Part shown: in pieces, positions 34,884-48,560 of the stretch
Layout: every line of letters starts with the position of its first letter
How positions within the stretch are numbered: the stretch's first letter is position 1
Source of the DNA: Pipra filicauda
Lineage: Eukaryota > Chordata > Aves > Passeriformes > Pipridae
DNA length: 64,000 bases
Direction: 5' to 3'
NCBI RefSeq assembly: GCF_003945595.2
Contig: NW_024104427.1
Span: forward strand, 434,001 to 498,000
The notes under the pieces: model-generated
Seen by the model: only the letters and a program-made list of their open reading frames with translations
Database searches by the model: none
What the model was told of the DNA's origin: nothing
Made by a program: the position numbers and the translations under genes

Positions 34884-35058
34884 GAAACAGGCTGCTCAGT
34901 GAAGTGGTGGAGTCACCAGCCCTGGAGGTATTTAAAAGATGTGCAGATATGACCCTTAGGGACATGGTTTAGTGGTGGCCTTGGCACTGCCAGGTTAATG
35001 GTTGGACTTGATGTCCTTAAAAGTCTTTTCCAACCTAACTAATCCTATGATTTGATGA
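34884..35058 (+). mobile_element. CR1 LINE 3' fragment
   Basis: ACAGGCTGCTCAGTGAAGTG, GTGGAGTCACCAGCCCTGGA, TTTAAAAGATGTGCAGATAT, GGGACATGGTTTAGTGGTGG, GTTGGACTTGATG and CCAACCTAACTAATCCTATG: recognisable end of CR1 ORF2 plus 3' UTR, + orientation. Confidence 0.9.
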
Positions 35059-36122
35059 TTTTTCTTTGGAGACTCATCTTGAGATTGCAGTTTCTGTATG
35101 TTCTTCTCACCAGGATGCAAACAACAGCCTCTCTGTGAGCAGACATGGGCAGAAAACCTTCTTGGTTTTAGTCTCACTATTTTATTCAAATATCACAAGA
35201 CTGAAAACGCATAGCATTGTGCAGTGTACAAATGCATGGCGCTCAATCCCTGCCCTCTAAATGGCTGTTGTGGTACAAGCTGAGGTGAGCAATCAGTCTG
35301 TAGACAGCACCAAAGAAAATCAGGTAGTGAAGATAAGCAAACCAGGATCCAAAGAACCCAGCTCTGACTTTCAGACCCCTCTTCAGAGTTACATCTCTAC
35401 AAACCCTTTTACTTAGTCCTCTGCAGAGTTACCCAACTGGTCCAAGTGTTAAGCTAACGGGGTCATTTGTTGAGCCACCTTCAAGGTAACCCAAGAGTTG
35501 CCTCTCTTGGGATGTTTAGTGTCAGGGACGTTTGCTGGACAAAACTGTAAAACCTGTTCAAACTGCAGCAGTGCATTTCTTCCCTTTGCTCATGCAGCTT
35601 CAATTAATTCAACTTGATCTAATCTCTCATAATTGTGCAGTGTGCTTTTATTTAAATTTGCCTCCAGTCTTCTACCAGTTAGTACATTCAGGCAAAATGA
35701 TGTTGGTACCTCAGATCTCGCCAGACTGCCTCACTCACTGTTCCATCACCTTCAGCTCCTAAAATGCTCTGGGTCACCGACAGAAGCTGAGTGAGGGCAT
35801 TTCTTCCTCAAATTCCAGACCTCATGAAAAGCCTTTTGTGATCACAGGGACTGCCCTGGAACAAGGTAATCACCCTCAGTCATGAGCCTTATCAGCCACA
35901 CTTTTCCTCTGTGACTCTCAGAAGTGGTTCCCATAGGAAGTGACGTGCTGATTTTGGCTTACAGGAAGAAGTTAAGAGTGAACTGTTACTGAGTTTGTCT
36001 GAATCCAGTTCAAGCTCCATCTCTATCATGTTTAATAACCTCCATAAAACCCCTGATTTTTCTGTAAGATTAAATGAGTAGTTACACATGGAACTCTCTG
36101 GCTTCTCTGGTATCAGAGTAGT
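35059..36122. other. Intergenic DNA
   Basis: 1.1 kb; nothing recognised. Confidence 0.5.
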
Positions 36123-36300
36123 AATCATAGAATCCTAGAGTGGTTTGGGTTGGAAGGGACCTTAAAGATCATGTAGTTCCAATCCCTCTGCCACTGACAG
36201 GAATGCCACTCATTAAATCAGGTTGCCCAGGGCCCCATCCAACCTGACTTTGAACACTTCCAGGGATGGGACATCCACAACATCTCCATCCTGGGAAATG
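36123..36300 (-). mobile_element. CR1 LINE 3' fragment, reverse orientation
   Basis: Opens AATCATAGAATCCTAGAGTG, GTTTGGGTTGGAAGGGACCT, continues through TCAGGTTGCCCAGGGCCCCA and CACTTCCAGGGATGGGACAT. Reverse complement of a CR1 3' end; the inner limit is approximate. Confidence 0.9.
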
Positions 36301-39300
36301 CTGGAATTTCAGCCTTGAACTGGGTTGACCAACTCATACTGCAGAGGCACATAGGGACCCCTAAGCACATGCTGGCCTTGGTTAGAGTTTTGTGGAACAA
36401 TTTTCAAAACCTACTTTCCTGACTCAAGCTAGAAGATTTACCAAGTTCCTTAGAAGTGTATGCATTGCACCAGGCCAGGCCAGCAAAAACAAGCAACAAG
36501 GGGCCAAGAACACACTTCTCAGCTCCTTACTCTATGCTCACAATGGCTTTCACAACCTTCTTGATGCCTGCATCCTACCTGCCCTGATGTTGGAAGAGAA
36601 ATTGAGGGAGAAGCAAGTTTTTCTCTAAGTTCCTCCACTGTTCCTCTTGACCAGTGCTGTTGAGATAAATGGGCTCATGCTCTCCTCTCTAACAAAAAAT
36701 CTCTGTAAAAGCAGCTAGTAGTTACAACCATAATGAGCTCAGACACCAACTAGAGATGAATCAGTTATGTACTTTTTAACTTGTCTGGAACTACAGATTA
36801 TGTCTACAGTGGAAAAGTTCATCTTGGAAAAGTTCGTCTTAGAAAATATATTCGTTAGCATGATTAGATCAACACCACCACAATATTCAATATTACTTTG
36901 CCTTTGGCAGCAACAAGGACAGCTGGGCAAAGCAGCATTTAATATGGTGCTAGTTAAGGCATGTCAGATAATATCCTTTCCAACACAAGGCAGTCTCCAC
37001 AACAGACAAGCCATAGCAATGGAACCAGTCTTGGTGGTCACTGAATAAGTGAAAATCTTTCTGAGGTTATATATGTGTGGGCTGGGTCAACACCCACCCC
37101 GGCAGCAGCTTCTCACAGCAGGGGTAGTTTTACACAATGGCAGCTTACAGAACAAGCCCTATAGAACTGTGCCACTGGCATCAACAGGAGCTCTGTACAC
37201 TCCCAACAAAATTCCACAGAACAGGGCATTGCTGGGAGCAATGAGATTGTCTTGGGAACTTCTGGAAGCTGGTTTCAAGCTGAATTAGCAATGCACACTC
37301 CCTACAAAGGGCTTCTTGGACACCAGACCAGCCTGTGCATGTGCTGTAGCCATGCTCACAAGCACAGCTCTCCTCTCTGTGCACTTCCCCAGACCTGGGG
37401 GCAACTCTCTGCACCCCATCTCCATCAAACTGTGCTCCTTACACTGTGGTCTGCTTTCTCAAAGCTCGTCCTAAGGTTTCAGTTGCAAATGCTGTCTCAT
37501 ATTATTCACTTGAAAAGCACAAGCTCCCATCTCCAGTGGTTACCAGCCTGTGCAATCAGGTAGTAGATGAGGTGCAAATGCTCCAGTTGAATATACTACA
37601 TACTCAGGAATAGTTTCTTGGTCAGAAGGAGCTAACAAACCTTGCTGGGCCTGTAAGGTGTTTCCTCAAGCTGCTCCTTAGGACGTTCACACACGCACAC
37701 TGAAAAGTGCCCGCTAGGTCCAAAATACACACACCCACTCTGTGATCCATTTGGGAGATGTAAAAGCTACAGTAGTGCTTTATTCCAGCAAAGAAACTAT
37801 TCTTCAGCCATGGCAGAGGTCAGCACAGGTCAGCCAGCACAGCACCATTAGAGCAGTGCTGGAGAACCAACTGGTGAGCATCACATCCAGTTGGGCTTCA
37901 CTTGATGAGCAACAGGCTTTGGGAAGGTCATCAAAGGCCTCTGAAGGTTCTTGTCATCATCTGATCTACACCTATATAAGCTCACTGTCACTACTGGCAC
38001 TTTACCCAACTGTAATCCAGTCCACGTGCTGGCAGAGGGAATCGTCCTGCACTGGCTCTGTCCCGCCAAAGGATTCCCCGGTCCACGGAAACAGCAGCTT
38101 AGCCAGTTTTTCTGGTTTGCTTTGCATTGCCATAGTTGAACAGAGCAGCTGGTACGGCTACTCTGGCTGACTGACTCCTACACAGCTGCCTAGGAAAGCT
38201 CTACATTGGGAGCAGACATGGAAGTCAATGGTTCAGAAATATTTACCCTGGCTTCAGAAAAGCCAGACAGATGGTGTCGCAAGGAGCCTGGGCCCGAAAA
38301 GCCCATGCATCAGAAGCTACCTTCCCCTCACAGTAAGAAGAAATTTCTAACCAGCATTTCAATCTTTGCTTTATTTGCCAGGTGCTCTTATGGATTCCCT
38401 CCAAGCAGAAGATCTGTGCCCTGCAAAGATAAACCTGGATCAGTGCTTTCTTTGGCCTTTGTTTCAAAGATGGCTAATCAAAACACAGGCTAGACTGGTT
38501 AAAGGACCAAAGGCTATAAAGGGCCTGCAACAGAGTGGAGATAGGAGCTCAACTGAGCACTATTTCAGAACACTCACCTGAAATCCATCTGCCCTCCATA
38601 GTGGAGTGCCTGAGCACACTGCCTAAATACCTACACACAGGATGTGCTGCTACAGACCAGCATCCCACCTGCAGACCCAAGAGGAAAGAAAGATCTCTAC
38701 ACACTTTTGTGAACTTTCTGCCTGTAAAAGTAAGCAAACCTTGCATTCCTTGCTATTAAAAGACAAGAGAAGGTTAGTTATCTGCATGGATGCAGTCCCT
38801 GCAGGCATTCATCTCCCTTTGGTCTCTAAGATTAACTCTTGTTTGCACCTGTAAGTCTTTTCCCCCCTGACAGGTATCAGACATTACCAAGAGGCCTACA
38901 GAGTTCCCAAGAGACTGGAGTTCCCAGGTTGCAATGCCAGAAGATAAAGCCAATTTAACTCATGATCTTTGAAACCCTGGGGCATCACACAACCCCTCAC
39001 CCCATCTCCCATCTCCTAGCCACACACAGACTATTCCATGAGCCTATTCGATGCACTTGACCAGCAGAAGAGTAATCTACCTCTTAAACAGCCTACTAGG
39101 CTGGGAGTGAACAGCTCAAAGAAAGGACTGGCAAGACCCAGAGCTCAGAAGGGACTGTGAGACCACATAGCCTGGGGCAGAGGTGGAAGGGAGGAGGGGA
39201 GTGAGCTATGAAGTTGTCCTAAGTGAGCTCTTGGGCTCTCCTTGGATGGGCTTTTGTGTTGTCTTTGGGTGGGCTCTTGGGTTCTTCTATGACGGGACCC

Positions 39301-40359
39301 CTGGTTGTGCTAGGAGGGACTCTCTTCACCCTTCATCTGTTTTCCATTCAAATGGATAGGCCAGGTTTACCATCCTGTGCCACTACTGTCATGCCAAGGG
39401 CAGGGATTTTCCCTCTCTAGATGGGAACAGAATGGGAGGCAAGAAGCCAGACGCTTCAGGAGGACCTTGCAGCCTGAATCTGATATGCAAAGTGTCCCCA
39501 ATAGAGTCATGAGCTATACCCAGACAGCTCCCCCCCCCCCAGCATCAGAAAAAGCACTGCCATAAGAGAAAACTCTTTCCAGTCATAAGTTTCAAAATGA
39601 TTTTTATCTGCATTGCAATGAATTGCCACTGGCAGGGATTGAAACTCAGGAGTTAATGTACTGCAGGTTTATGGTAAAGGAATGCTTCTGGAGCCATAAT
39701 TCATGTTAATTGAGAGAAGCTGTCTGCAACACTATGAAATATGCACATCATAGCTGCGAAACAGGAATCCCTGTGTGCATCAGAAAACAAACAGCGCCTT
39801 TCGCTTCCAAGCACCGTGATTGCTGCTCTCTTTCACATCAAATAAAAACTTCTAGTTGCGTCCAGATCTGAAATGAGGTGTGAATAGTCAAAGAGGCATC
39901 TGCAACAAGCCAACCAAACATGAGAACTGGGAGAGGAATGTACCTGACTAACAGCTGACCTTTCCCATCCGTGCCTCACTTTGATCATAGAACACACAGA
40001 ACAAGCAGTGAGCTCAGGGCAATGAAAATCAACAGGCAATTACCATTTGTGTCACCCATTTTCATCACTTCATTTTAAAACAGGGGCCAACTGGGACAAA
40101 CTGGCTTAGCTCCATTAACTAGAGCACAATCATCTCACTAAGATTAATCTGCTTGGAAAATGCATATCCTCTGTGAGTAGATATGCTTTTAATGACTAAA
40201 CTGGATTTACAGCCTTAAGATATGTTTAGGAGAAGAGGTTCAGTTTCTCAGGGAGGGATTAGTGAAACCAATGAGGGGATGTACCCAAGGATCTTTACTG
40301 GGATCGCTGAGCCATGGGTAAGTTTGTTAGAAATAGACCTTTGTGAGGTGAGATTTCAA
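36301..40359. other. Intergenic DNA
   Basis: 4 kb, no gene recognised. A C-run sits near 39,531-39,540. The block 39,590-39,900 (ATTGCAATG, TTAATTG and similar words) looks like conserved non-coding DNA by eye. Confidence 0.5.
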
Positions 40360-40580
40360 ATGTTGTGCAGAAGGACTTCAAGGCAGCAAGGAAAACACTT
40401 GAGCACTGTAATAGGCTTCCTGGAGAAGTGGTCACAGCACCAAGCCTGTCTGAGTTCAAGAATCATTTGGACAATGCTCTCAGGCACATGGTGTGACTCT
40501 CAGGGTGTCCTGTGTTGGACTTGATGATCCTAATGGGTCCCTTCCAGCTCAGCATATTCTATGTTTCTATGATTCTATGA
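40360..40580 (+). mobile_element. CR1 LINE 3' fragment
   Basis: AGGCTTCCTGGAGAAGTGGT, GTCTGAGTTCAAGAATCATT, GGACAATGCTCTCAGGCACA, GTGTTGGACTTGATGATCCT and the terminus ATTCTATGTTTCTATGATTC: CR1 3' region with its short end repeats. It may extend upstream to about 40,215 in more diverged form. Confidence 0.85.
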
Positions 40581-41279
40581 AAATCTCCATTTTCTCAAAA
40601 TGTATCACCACATTAAAGCACAGGCATACTGTGAAGACATTCAGGTTTGACAATGTATTTGGGGAAGAAAATTTTCTGGAAGATTGAGGAATCTCTATCT
40701 GAGAGGGATGCAATGGTATGGTTAAGGGGGTTTTTCAATGAACTTTTTGACCCAAACACAATAATGTCGAAAAATTCCATTTTAGGACACCACTCTAAAA
40801 CACTTCTATCCTGTTTCTATGAAAAATAAAAACTATCTTTGAAGCTTTCTATGAACTAGATGAAACTATCTTTGAACTATCTATGCAAGCTATGACAAAC
40901 AGAATTATCTGTTGACATCAATAGCTGTAGGGGACAACGTTAGAAAATTCATCCTAGACCAACAAACCCAGCTAATGCCAGTCAGCTCTCATTGCAGTTG
41001 TAATTAGAGGGGATTTTTTTCCCTCATTCCTCTCCCTATTAATATTATTGAACTCTAGTGCCTTTAAGAAAATACATTGGGAAGTAAAGTTCTCTTTGTA
41101 GATTATACACAATGAAGGGGGGTTTGCCACTACTGAACACATGGATACAAGGGGTGGCTTAAAGGAAGGTGTGTTCACCAGGTTTCCTGTCTTTTTGCAG
41201 TGATGAGTGACATATAACCCCACCTGGCCCCACCATCCAAAGTATCTATTCATCACCTACCCTGAGAGCTGTGAAAACC
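40581..41279. other. Intergenic DNA
   Basis: AT-rich sequence between two CR1 fragments, with a short direct repeat of GAAACTATCTTTGAA-like words near 40,831-40,880. Nothing else seen. Confidence 0.5.
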
Positions 41280-41428
41280 CTCATCCTTGGAAGTGTTCAA
41301 GGTCAGGTTGGATAGGGCTCTGAGCAACCTTGTCTGGTGTGGAAGGTGTTCCTGCCTGTAGCAGGGGAGTTGAAACTAGGTGAACTTTAAGGTCCCTTCC
41401 AAGCCAAGCCATTCTGTGATTCTGTGAC
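41280..41428 (+). mobile_element. CR1 LINE 3' fragment
   Basis: GTGTTCAAGGTCAGGTTGGA, AGGGCTCTGAGCAACCTTGT, TCTGGTGTGGAAGGTGTTCC, AAGGTCCCTTCCAAGCCAAG and ATTCTGTGATTCTGTGAC: CR1 3' end, among the best preserved in the window. Confidence 0.92.
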
Positions 41429-44400
41429 TTTCCACTGGCTGAGTTCCCCTCCCAGCCCAGCCTTCCATCTTCAGCAGAGCTCCCACCAAAACAAGGTGCA
41501 CTGCAGCTCCCGGCTGGCAAAGCAAGGCCTGGGCAGATGTGGATTGGGGCATGGCATGGACAGGGAGCGGGTAAGACGCAGTGTTGCTCAATCTCAAAAA
41601 GTGCACAAGGTTCTACCAGATTTCACCCAGAAATAAATCTTGTCATAGCCCTGCCTAAACTTTTGGATCCAGCTTTATATCTTAGATTCGTTATGCATCA
41701 TGAAGAGCAGTGGATCTTGTTACTCATTCCCTAACTAGTGGCAGGACTCTACCAATCTCCTTCACATTGGGCTGTTTCTTATTCCCAAGAGGAGACCTAG
41801 TACTTTCAACATGATCACCCAATGACTGAGGTACTGTCAGTGAGCTCACTTCAGCCAGGATTCAGCCCAGACAGGACATCATTACTGAGCCTTAGTTTGC
41901 CCCTTTCATTAGCAGAGCCGTTCTGCTGGTTCACTCCTGTGACTAGTGAAGAAAACAGTGAACGTCAATTCCTTACCCAAAAGGCCTGAAACTCGTGAGC
42001 CCAGCCCTGCAGTCATCACTCCCACAGCTCTTCCTTTACTTACACAAGCAGTTCCACGTGTGTATGATGTTGAAGGATTTTTGGGATGAGACCTCAGTTA
42101 ATCCTGACCTAACCTGACTCACGAAGCAGGAGGAAGGAGTTCAATTGGCTTGAGAGGCGGTTCACTTTGCCAGAGATACCTGATGCCAGTTCCTTTGAAA
42201 ATAAAGAAATAATCATCTTTCTGATTAAGTTTAGATACTCTTAGATGGGCAAGGAGAAACGAGTCAAAGCTGAAGACACCATTAGAAAAGAGTAGAAGAG
42301 GAAGATAGATGTCAGGACAAATTGTTCTCATTTGGAAGCTCAGCTGAAATGTTAAAATTGCAGAAGGCTGATGTTTGCAGCTTAACAGCCTGGCTTGTGA
42401 AGCTTTTCTCTCCCACTCCAAACCGGATGCTGAGTGAAAGCAGACAAGACTTTTCACTCATTTTGAACTTGATCCTGCACTATTCAAATCAGCCAGGCTT
42501 TGTTCTTGGCCCCACGTTCCCAGGGGGGAGGGAACACAGCCCACTGTGTACTGCCTATGCTGATGGCAGCGAAAAGAGCATTTCTGAAATGTGTCAGCTA
42601 AAATATTTGAACAAGCAGGTTTTCAAATCCCAATGTGGACAGAAGGAGCTGCTTTTTAGCAGGTGTTAGGAGGAAAAGATAAAGCTGCTCAGTTGAAAAT
42701 ATGTCATCTTTCATTTGGAAATGTGTCAGTACAAGTGTTTTAGCACCTTTGTGCCAAGTCTGGACAAGCCCTGGAGGAGAAGAATGGATGAACTAGCAAG
42801 GAGAGGGAGGTGGAACATGCTTTGGAGGCAGCCCAGTGCTGCAGTACTTTGGATAGGAGAGACAAAACAACTGTCCTCTAATGGGAACATTTTTAAAACC
42901 AAGGGGTTTAGGAAAAGAGTTCACAATTGCTGACATTTTTAAACCTGCTCCAAGCAAAGTCCAAGGAGCCTGTTTGAGACAGACCTCATGGAGTCTTTTT
43001 GCATTAGGATTCCTGAGGCTGATGCTATTGTAGGAGCTAAACTGGATTCAGCAGCAGTGGGACCCCTAGAGGAGCCAGACCCAGATGGTCAGAGCCAGAG
43101 AGGAAGGGGTCACCTGCCAAGAGCTCAGGCTTTTCTTGTGCTAGTCTCCACTGCAATAGCTGCTTTGGCATCTGAGTTGGCATTTTGGATTGTGCACACT
43201 CAGAGCAAAACCCAGCTTAGGCATCCTCATGTCCCTCCATCAATATCCATGGCAGAACTTCAAGTGCAGGGTTTGCTCAGCTTGTTTTTCTCTGTGCGTG
43301 GTGGCTGCACAGTCCCATTCACTTGGCACTTACCCAAGCAGCTGCTGATACAGCCCTGAAGAGACACAATAAAAAAGCAGGGGAAATACACAAATTCAAT
43401 TTGATGTGAAACGAGGGACCAGTTAATCTGATCCCTGAGGAACTCACAGATATTTATTTTCATGACAGTGTTCCAACACAACAGCTCTCATACCTTGGAT
43501 CCACACTCCCTCTGGGCAAACATGCCCAAATACCCAAGCCAGCTCCCAACCTGCTGCTTGCAACCAGATTTTGTATATTGCGAGCTATCTCTCTCTTTGG
43601 CACAAAAAGGTGGGTATAAACCCAAGCCACAGAGACATCTAACAGCAGCAAAGACACTGTGAATTGGGATGCTCTGACTTCTGTTCTAATTCCCATGGTT
43701 CCACTCCCATCACAATAAATCCAGTGTGACACATCAAGCAGAAGATTATTAGACACATTCTTGAGGTCTAAATGGAGTTACAAGTAATAAATGGCCCCAG
43801 TATCTAGGACAAATTTCTAGAGCTATATTCCAATCACAGGTTGCAGAAAGAAATATTTAACCCATGTACAGAGCAAGCAGAACTATAGGAATATTAGTTC
43901 TGATGGCCCTCTGATTATTAGCATGAGCACTAATTACTGTCACTGCAGTTTTCACTCCAGCCTTCTCTTACAGGTCTGTACATTAGCTCATAGTTTCCTG
44001 AGCAAAAGCATTGCAGCCTTCCCTGCCTTGCTGCACAGCATTGCCAGGTCTCCTAACCCTCCTCCTCCGCTCTCTAGCCACGGGTATCCGGATCCTGCTG
44101 TGCCGACCCCGCACTGGGTCATCTGTAATTGTGTTGCCACAATATTGGATTAACAACAGGGTGACTCTGAAGGTACATCTTGTTTTTAATTTCCTATTTG
44201 ATGAAAAAATAGTTGCTGAAATCAATTACGTTTTCATCATATTTAAGCGGGTGATCAAAGTTCTGTTACTGTGTACGACCAGAGCTACCTCCCCCTTGGA
44301 TAAAACAGGAAAAAATAATTTCCTGACCAAATCCACTTGAGATACACAAGTTCCCTGAACAGGGAATTCTACCAGCATGTAACATCAGGGCCAATTGAAC

Positions 44401-46647
44401 GTGGTGTGCTAATATGATGCACAGCAGCCACTGGCACCTTCACCAAAAACAGATCCCAAGGGGGAGGTGGAAACTCTCAACACCACGACAGCCATGGCAT
44501 TGGGCCAAGAAACAGCAAACTGGGAATCAGTTCTGCCCTCAGGGTGAGTGAACTCAGACGTTGCTCTCATGAGACTGCCTCGACCACCATCTTTTGGAAA
44601 ATCCTAAGGGAGAAACCTCCAGCACAGGAGTCAAGACCTCTTTGCAGCCAACAAGCGCTAAGTGACCATCACAAATGAGAGCAGGAAAGAAAGAGCTGCC
44701 TGTAGTCTCCTGACTGAAGTACTTAACCCTGAAGAAAAGGAAAATCAAAATAATTTAAAAATCAGCCCATTGGAAACTACAAGACAGCATCAGTTCTTTA
44801 CTGCAGTGTTTTTAATGGAACTCAGACACCTCAGGTGCCTCAGACACCAAATCCCCTGACATATTTTGTAAAGGAGATGCATGGAGCAGTTTTCAGAGAG
44901 CATGCAATGAGTGTACTGGGGGCTTAACACTTTCCAGCAGTTCTGAAGTCTTTTAGGAGCAAAAGGTATTTTTCAGAGGCAAATGAAACCAGTTCCAAAG
45001 AAAACCCTTCTTCCTGGCATTATGGAAGGCCTACTTGAACAACTGTGAAATGACAGCAGTGCCATTGCAGAGGCAGGGCAAGGTGGCCATGGGGACAAGC
45101 AGAGCTGGGCATGCTGGCTTTCCTCTGCCCACAGCCCACAGCTGGCAATGGGATCCCCTGACAGCTCTGGATAGACCATTACTGACCCTATGAAGAAGAG
45201 GAAAAAAAAGCCCATGGTTACCCTTAGGCCAAAATTGCTTTCTCTCCACATCAGAAAAGTTTTCAGCAGTTTGTTTTAGCAGAATCTAAGCATGCCATCA
45301 ACCTGAGCCCAAATGAAATAATGTGGCAGTGCAAGCTCAGACATGGATCCAGGCCAACATGCAAGGCCCTACAGGAGGAATATCTGAGCCTGAGCATGGA
45401 CACCAACTCATCAATACATTCATGATGGCAGAAGATTTGCACCACCTCCCTACAAAGAATGATGAGACACTCTGATCTCCTTCCTTAGTTCAGATGTCCA
45501 GGCAGCCTGAAGTACACTGATTATATTCCCAGTAGAAGACAGCCCCTGTTTCCAAGGAGTTTTTGGCCTAAATGCACCGTACAAAGAGTGAGCTTCGCAC
45601 TATGATGCATAGTAGGTCCATGGTACGAGAGTAAGTCAGGCCAAACACCAATTACACCCAGGAGGTCACACTGATCCTCCAGAAGTCCAGTGACTCAAGC
45701 AGATAACAAGAACTTCTTCTCCTGAGACGAGCAGTTCTTCTGAGCCACGTAGGGTCAGACTTAAATGTGTGAAGGAGGCAAGACAAAGCCAGTGTGTTGT
45801 CTCTGTGTCCATGTGTCAAGGCAAAGCAACTCATCTACCATTTTGAGACAGGGGAAGGGGCAAACCCTGTTATCACACACAGCTATGTCAGGTGCAGGAT
45901 GAGCCTCAAAGGGCACAACTGGCCAAGCTGTACCTCCTGGGGTAAAACTGAAAAAGCCCTTCAGATGCTCCGGGCCTTGTGTGGCTTGGTCCTCTCCAGT
46001 GTCTACATAGTGGAGCCAAAGCAGGTAGATTGAGGATCTAGTTGCTGACAAGGCAAAGGAAACTTACAGGGGTTGAATAAGAAAAATAATACAGCATGAG
46101 TTGTTTAAAGCAAAGATCATCTTTTTCCTTTGCTGTAGGGGGAGACTGCAACTCCTGTGGGGCACCACCATCCCGTAATTCCGCTACAGTGCAGGGGACC
46201 ACTATTCCTGACCAGCAAATGTAAGCACTTATGCAATAAAATGAGAGCAATAGCAACAGGTACTGCCATTTTAAGGTAAATGGATGAAATATAACTCATT
46301 TAGTCTGAATATCAGTTACTGTTTCCAGAGTTCCTTTAATAATGGAGTAATTTGTCAAAGAAAATTAAAGAAGTCACATTTCAGAAGATTTTATGGACAC
46401 TGGATGAAAGAAGACAAAATACATGTTAGATAAAATCTCATACTAATAGAAGGGAATAGAGGGGTTATATTTTTTTTCATCTCTACTTTTTTTCATGCTC
46501 AGCCTTTTACCCAGGGGGATTATCTCTCTCTTACCATGTTAGCATTAAGACTGCATACTTCTCTGAAAGATACAACTCAGTGAAACACAAAGTATTGAGC
46601 TTAATACAAAAGTAAATGGGCGAAGCTCTGTGACCCTTGTATTTCAG
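41429..46647. other. Intergenic DNA
   Basis: 5.2 kb without a recognised gene. The block 43,920-44,270 is motif-rich, including GGGTGATCAAAG with a TCF/LEF-type core, and has a local CpG cluster (44,068-44,110). The remainder is unremarkable. Confidence 0.5.
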
Positions 46648-46692
46648 GGGAGATGAGCCTGGATGATCTAATGGGTCCTTCTGATTCTACTG
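46648..46692 (+). mobile_element. Probable short CR1 3' remnant
   Basis: GGGGAGATGAGCCTGGATGA and TCTAATGGGTCCTTCTGATT resemble the last part of CR1 (GATGATC...GGTCCCTTCC). Short and diverged, so it could be chance similarity. Confidence 0.45.
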
Positions 46693-48014
46693 GCTGTAAC
46701 TCCATTAGTGAATGACTTTTTAGAAGTGATGTTTATTTTTGGATTCTCTGCAATTCTTTTTGCATCTTTACTGGGAGATAAGAGGTATAGGGAGACCAAG
46801 TTGAATGAAAGATCCATATAACAACAAATAAATAAATATGCAGTGGTTTTGCTGACAAATTGAGGGTATCATGGATCAGCAGTTTTATTATAGTCTCAGA
46901 GAGAAAAGATCAAAAGACAGATCAATGCATCAGCTTTTAGCTGATTTTAGATGGCACGCAAAGGGATTAAGAACTCAAAGGATTTCCCTTCAATCTCAGA
47001 GGGTTTCCAGAACATGTAACAGTTTTAGGTCAAATTATAATAATTAACTTGAGATAGAGTGTTGACTGGAGAGGAACTTTGCCAAAAACAATTTTGCACA
47101 TCGCTAAATACTGACGTTCCAATTCAGAAGGGAAACTTGTTTTAACTTACCCACAAGTTTATACAGGTTCAACCATAAAAAGGGAGGTTGGTTTTTGCAC
47201 AAAACAAGAGCTGAAAGTTGTAATGCTTCCCAAGTCAGATGGGGAGTAGTCCCAAGAGGATGATGTATAATGCAGCAGAAAGAATGTTACATGGGATAGT
47301 GCTGCTGTGTGTATATGCATGGCCTCCTAAAAGTCTGATAACTAATCAGTGACAGGATTGTTAATCAACTTCTATATTCTTTACAAGATCCTCAGTAAAC
47401 TGGTAAATGTAAATGCCAGGGCTTATTTTTAGTAGGCAACTCATCTTTGATAACGAATAAATGGACATTTGGCAGGAAAAGAATATACAATCTCAGCCCA
47501 AAGTTGAAATTTTACATTCTTATTAAAGAGCTGCTGTATCTCAGCCAGGTGGGATGGCCCTGCTGCAGAAGTCACTGTGTGATACCACACAGCCTGCATT
47601 AGATAGAGAGCAAAGTTGTATTAAAAGGAGAAATAAGGTCACGTGTAGCTGTTCTTTAAACAGAAAATATCCGCTCCCTGTTGCTCCATATCCAAGTGAA
47701 GAAGTAGAGGGGAGCTCAAATATCTGCACTTTACTGCCAGACGTAAGTTGCATTCAATTTTATTCCATTCCACATTCCTCAAACTTCAAACTGTCGGTAC
47801 TTCCTATCACCCCTGCAGGCTGCTTCACTCCTTTAGAGGCGACGAGGCAGCTGGAGAAAGTCATTTCATTAAAGTAAAAAGACAAAAAAAACCCACAAGA
47901 AACCAAAACCAGGCATTTAGGCTCCGGCTTGAAGAATTAGACAGTCCAACAATCGCTGGGTCAATTCACATTAAGCTGAACAAAGAACAGACGGCAAGAA
48001 GAAGATGAGTTAAA
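46693..48014. other. Intergenic DNA
   Basis: AT-rich; no gene. TAAT-rich stretch near 46,920-47,070. Confidence 0.5.
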
Positions 48015-48560
48015 TGGCTCGGTGGCTGCTGCGTGTCCCTAATTCTCTGTTGACTTTCGCCAGCGCCTTGTCAGAGGGGGGCTGCAGCATTTGACCCCCC
48101 GTTTCCAGGCGCGGGCAGGGAGCTGGGGACACATGCGGCAGCGTTAAATAGGCGGCTCCATCCCTGCGTGCCCCGGCCCTGCCATGGGTGACTGCTCTCC
48201 CTAGTCAGCCTATCAGGAATTTATTGCCTCTTCTCCATCACCCGGCAAAGAAACTGTCTCACAGATGTTGGCATTGTAACTCATTCAGTGTCACCGTGGG
48301 GTTCTCCGCCATTGTGTCCCCGCACAATGGGGCGGCATTCAGGGGAGGGCACGGCGGGGCTGCGAAGGTAGCCCGGGGCCGGGGCTGTGCTGATGCGCTC
48401 TTTGTTGGAGCTCCTCAGCCGAGGGTATCGCCTGCCCGTGCACTCCCCTGCGCTGGAGGCAAGGCCCGGAGAGGAGCTGGCAGGAAGGAAGGATTTTCTG
48501 CCTTTTGTGGGCTCTTTCTGTGCTATTTTTGTTCTCCAGGACAGCTTTTGTTGCCCAAGG
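48015..48560. promoter_or_regulatory. CpG-rich patch, possible promoter
   Basis: By hand count about 28 CpG in roughly 470 bases (48,015-48,485), against very few in the surrounding AT-rich DNA. A TATA-like GTTAAATAG lies at 48,144-48,152 on the + strand, and a fair splice donor AAG/GTAATG at 48,559/48,560. Open frames here (166 codons at 48,188-48,688) have GC-rich low-information composition and I do not call them genes. Promoter of a non-coding or unannotated transcript is an inference. Confidence 0.5.

Noticed and set aside
40222..40524. 100-codon frame over the CR1 fragment
   Set aside because: It lies across CR1 3' sequence out of the element's own frame; explained by the repeat.
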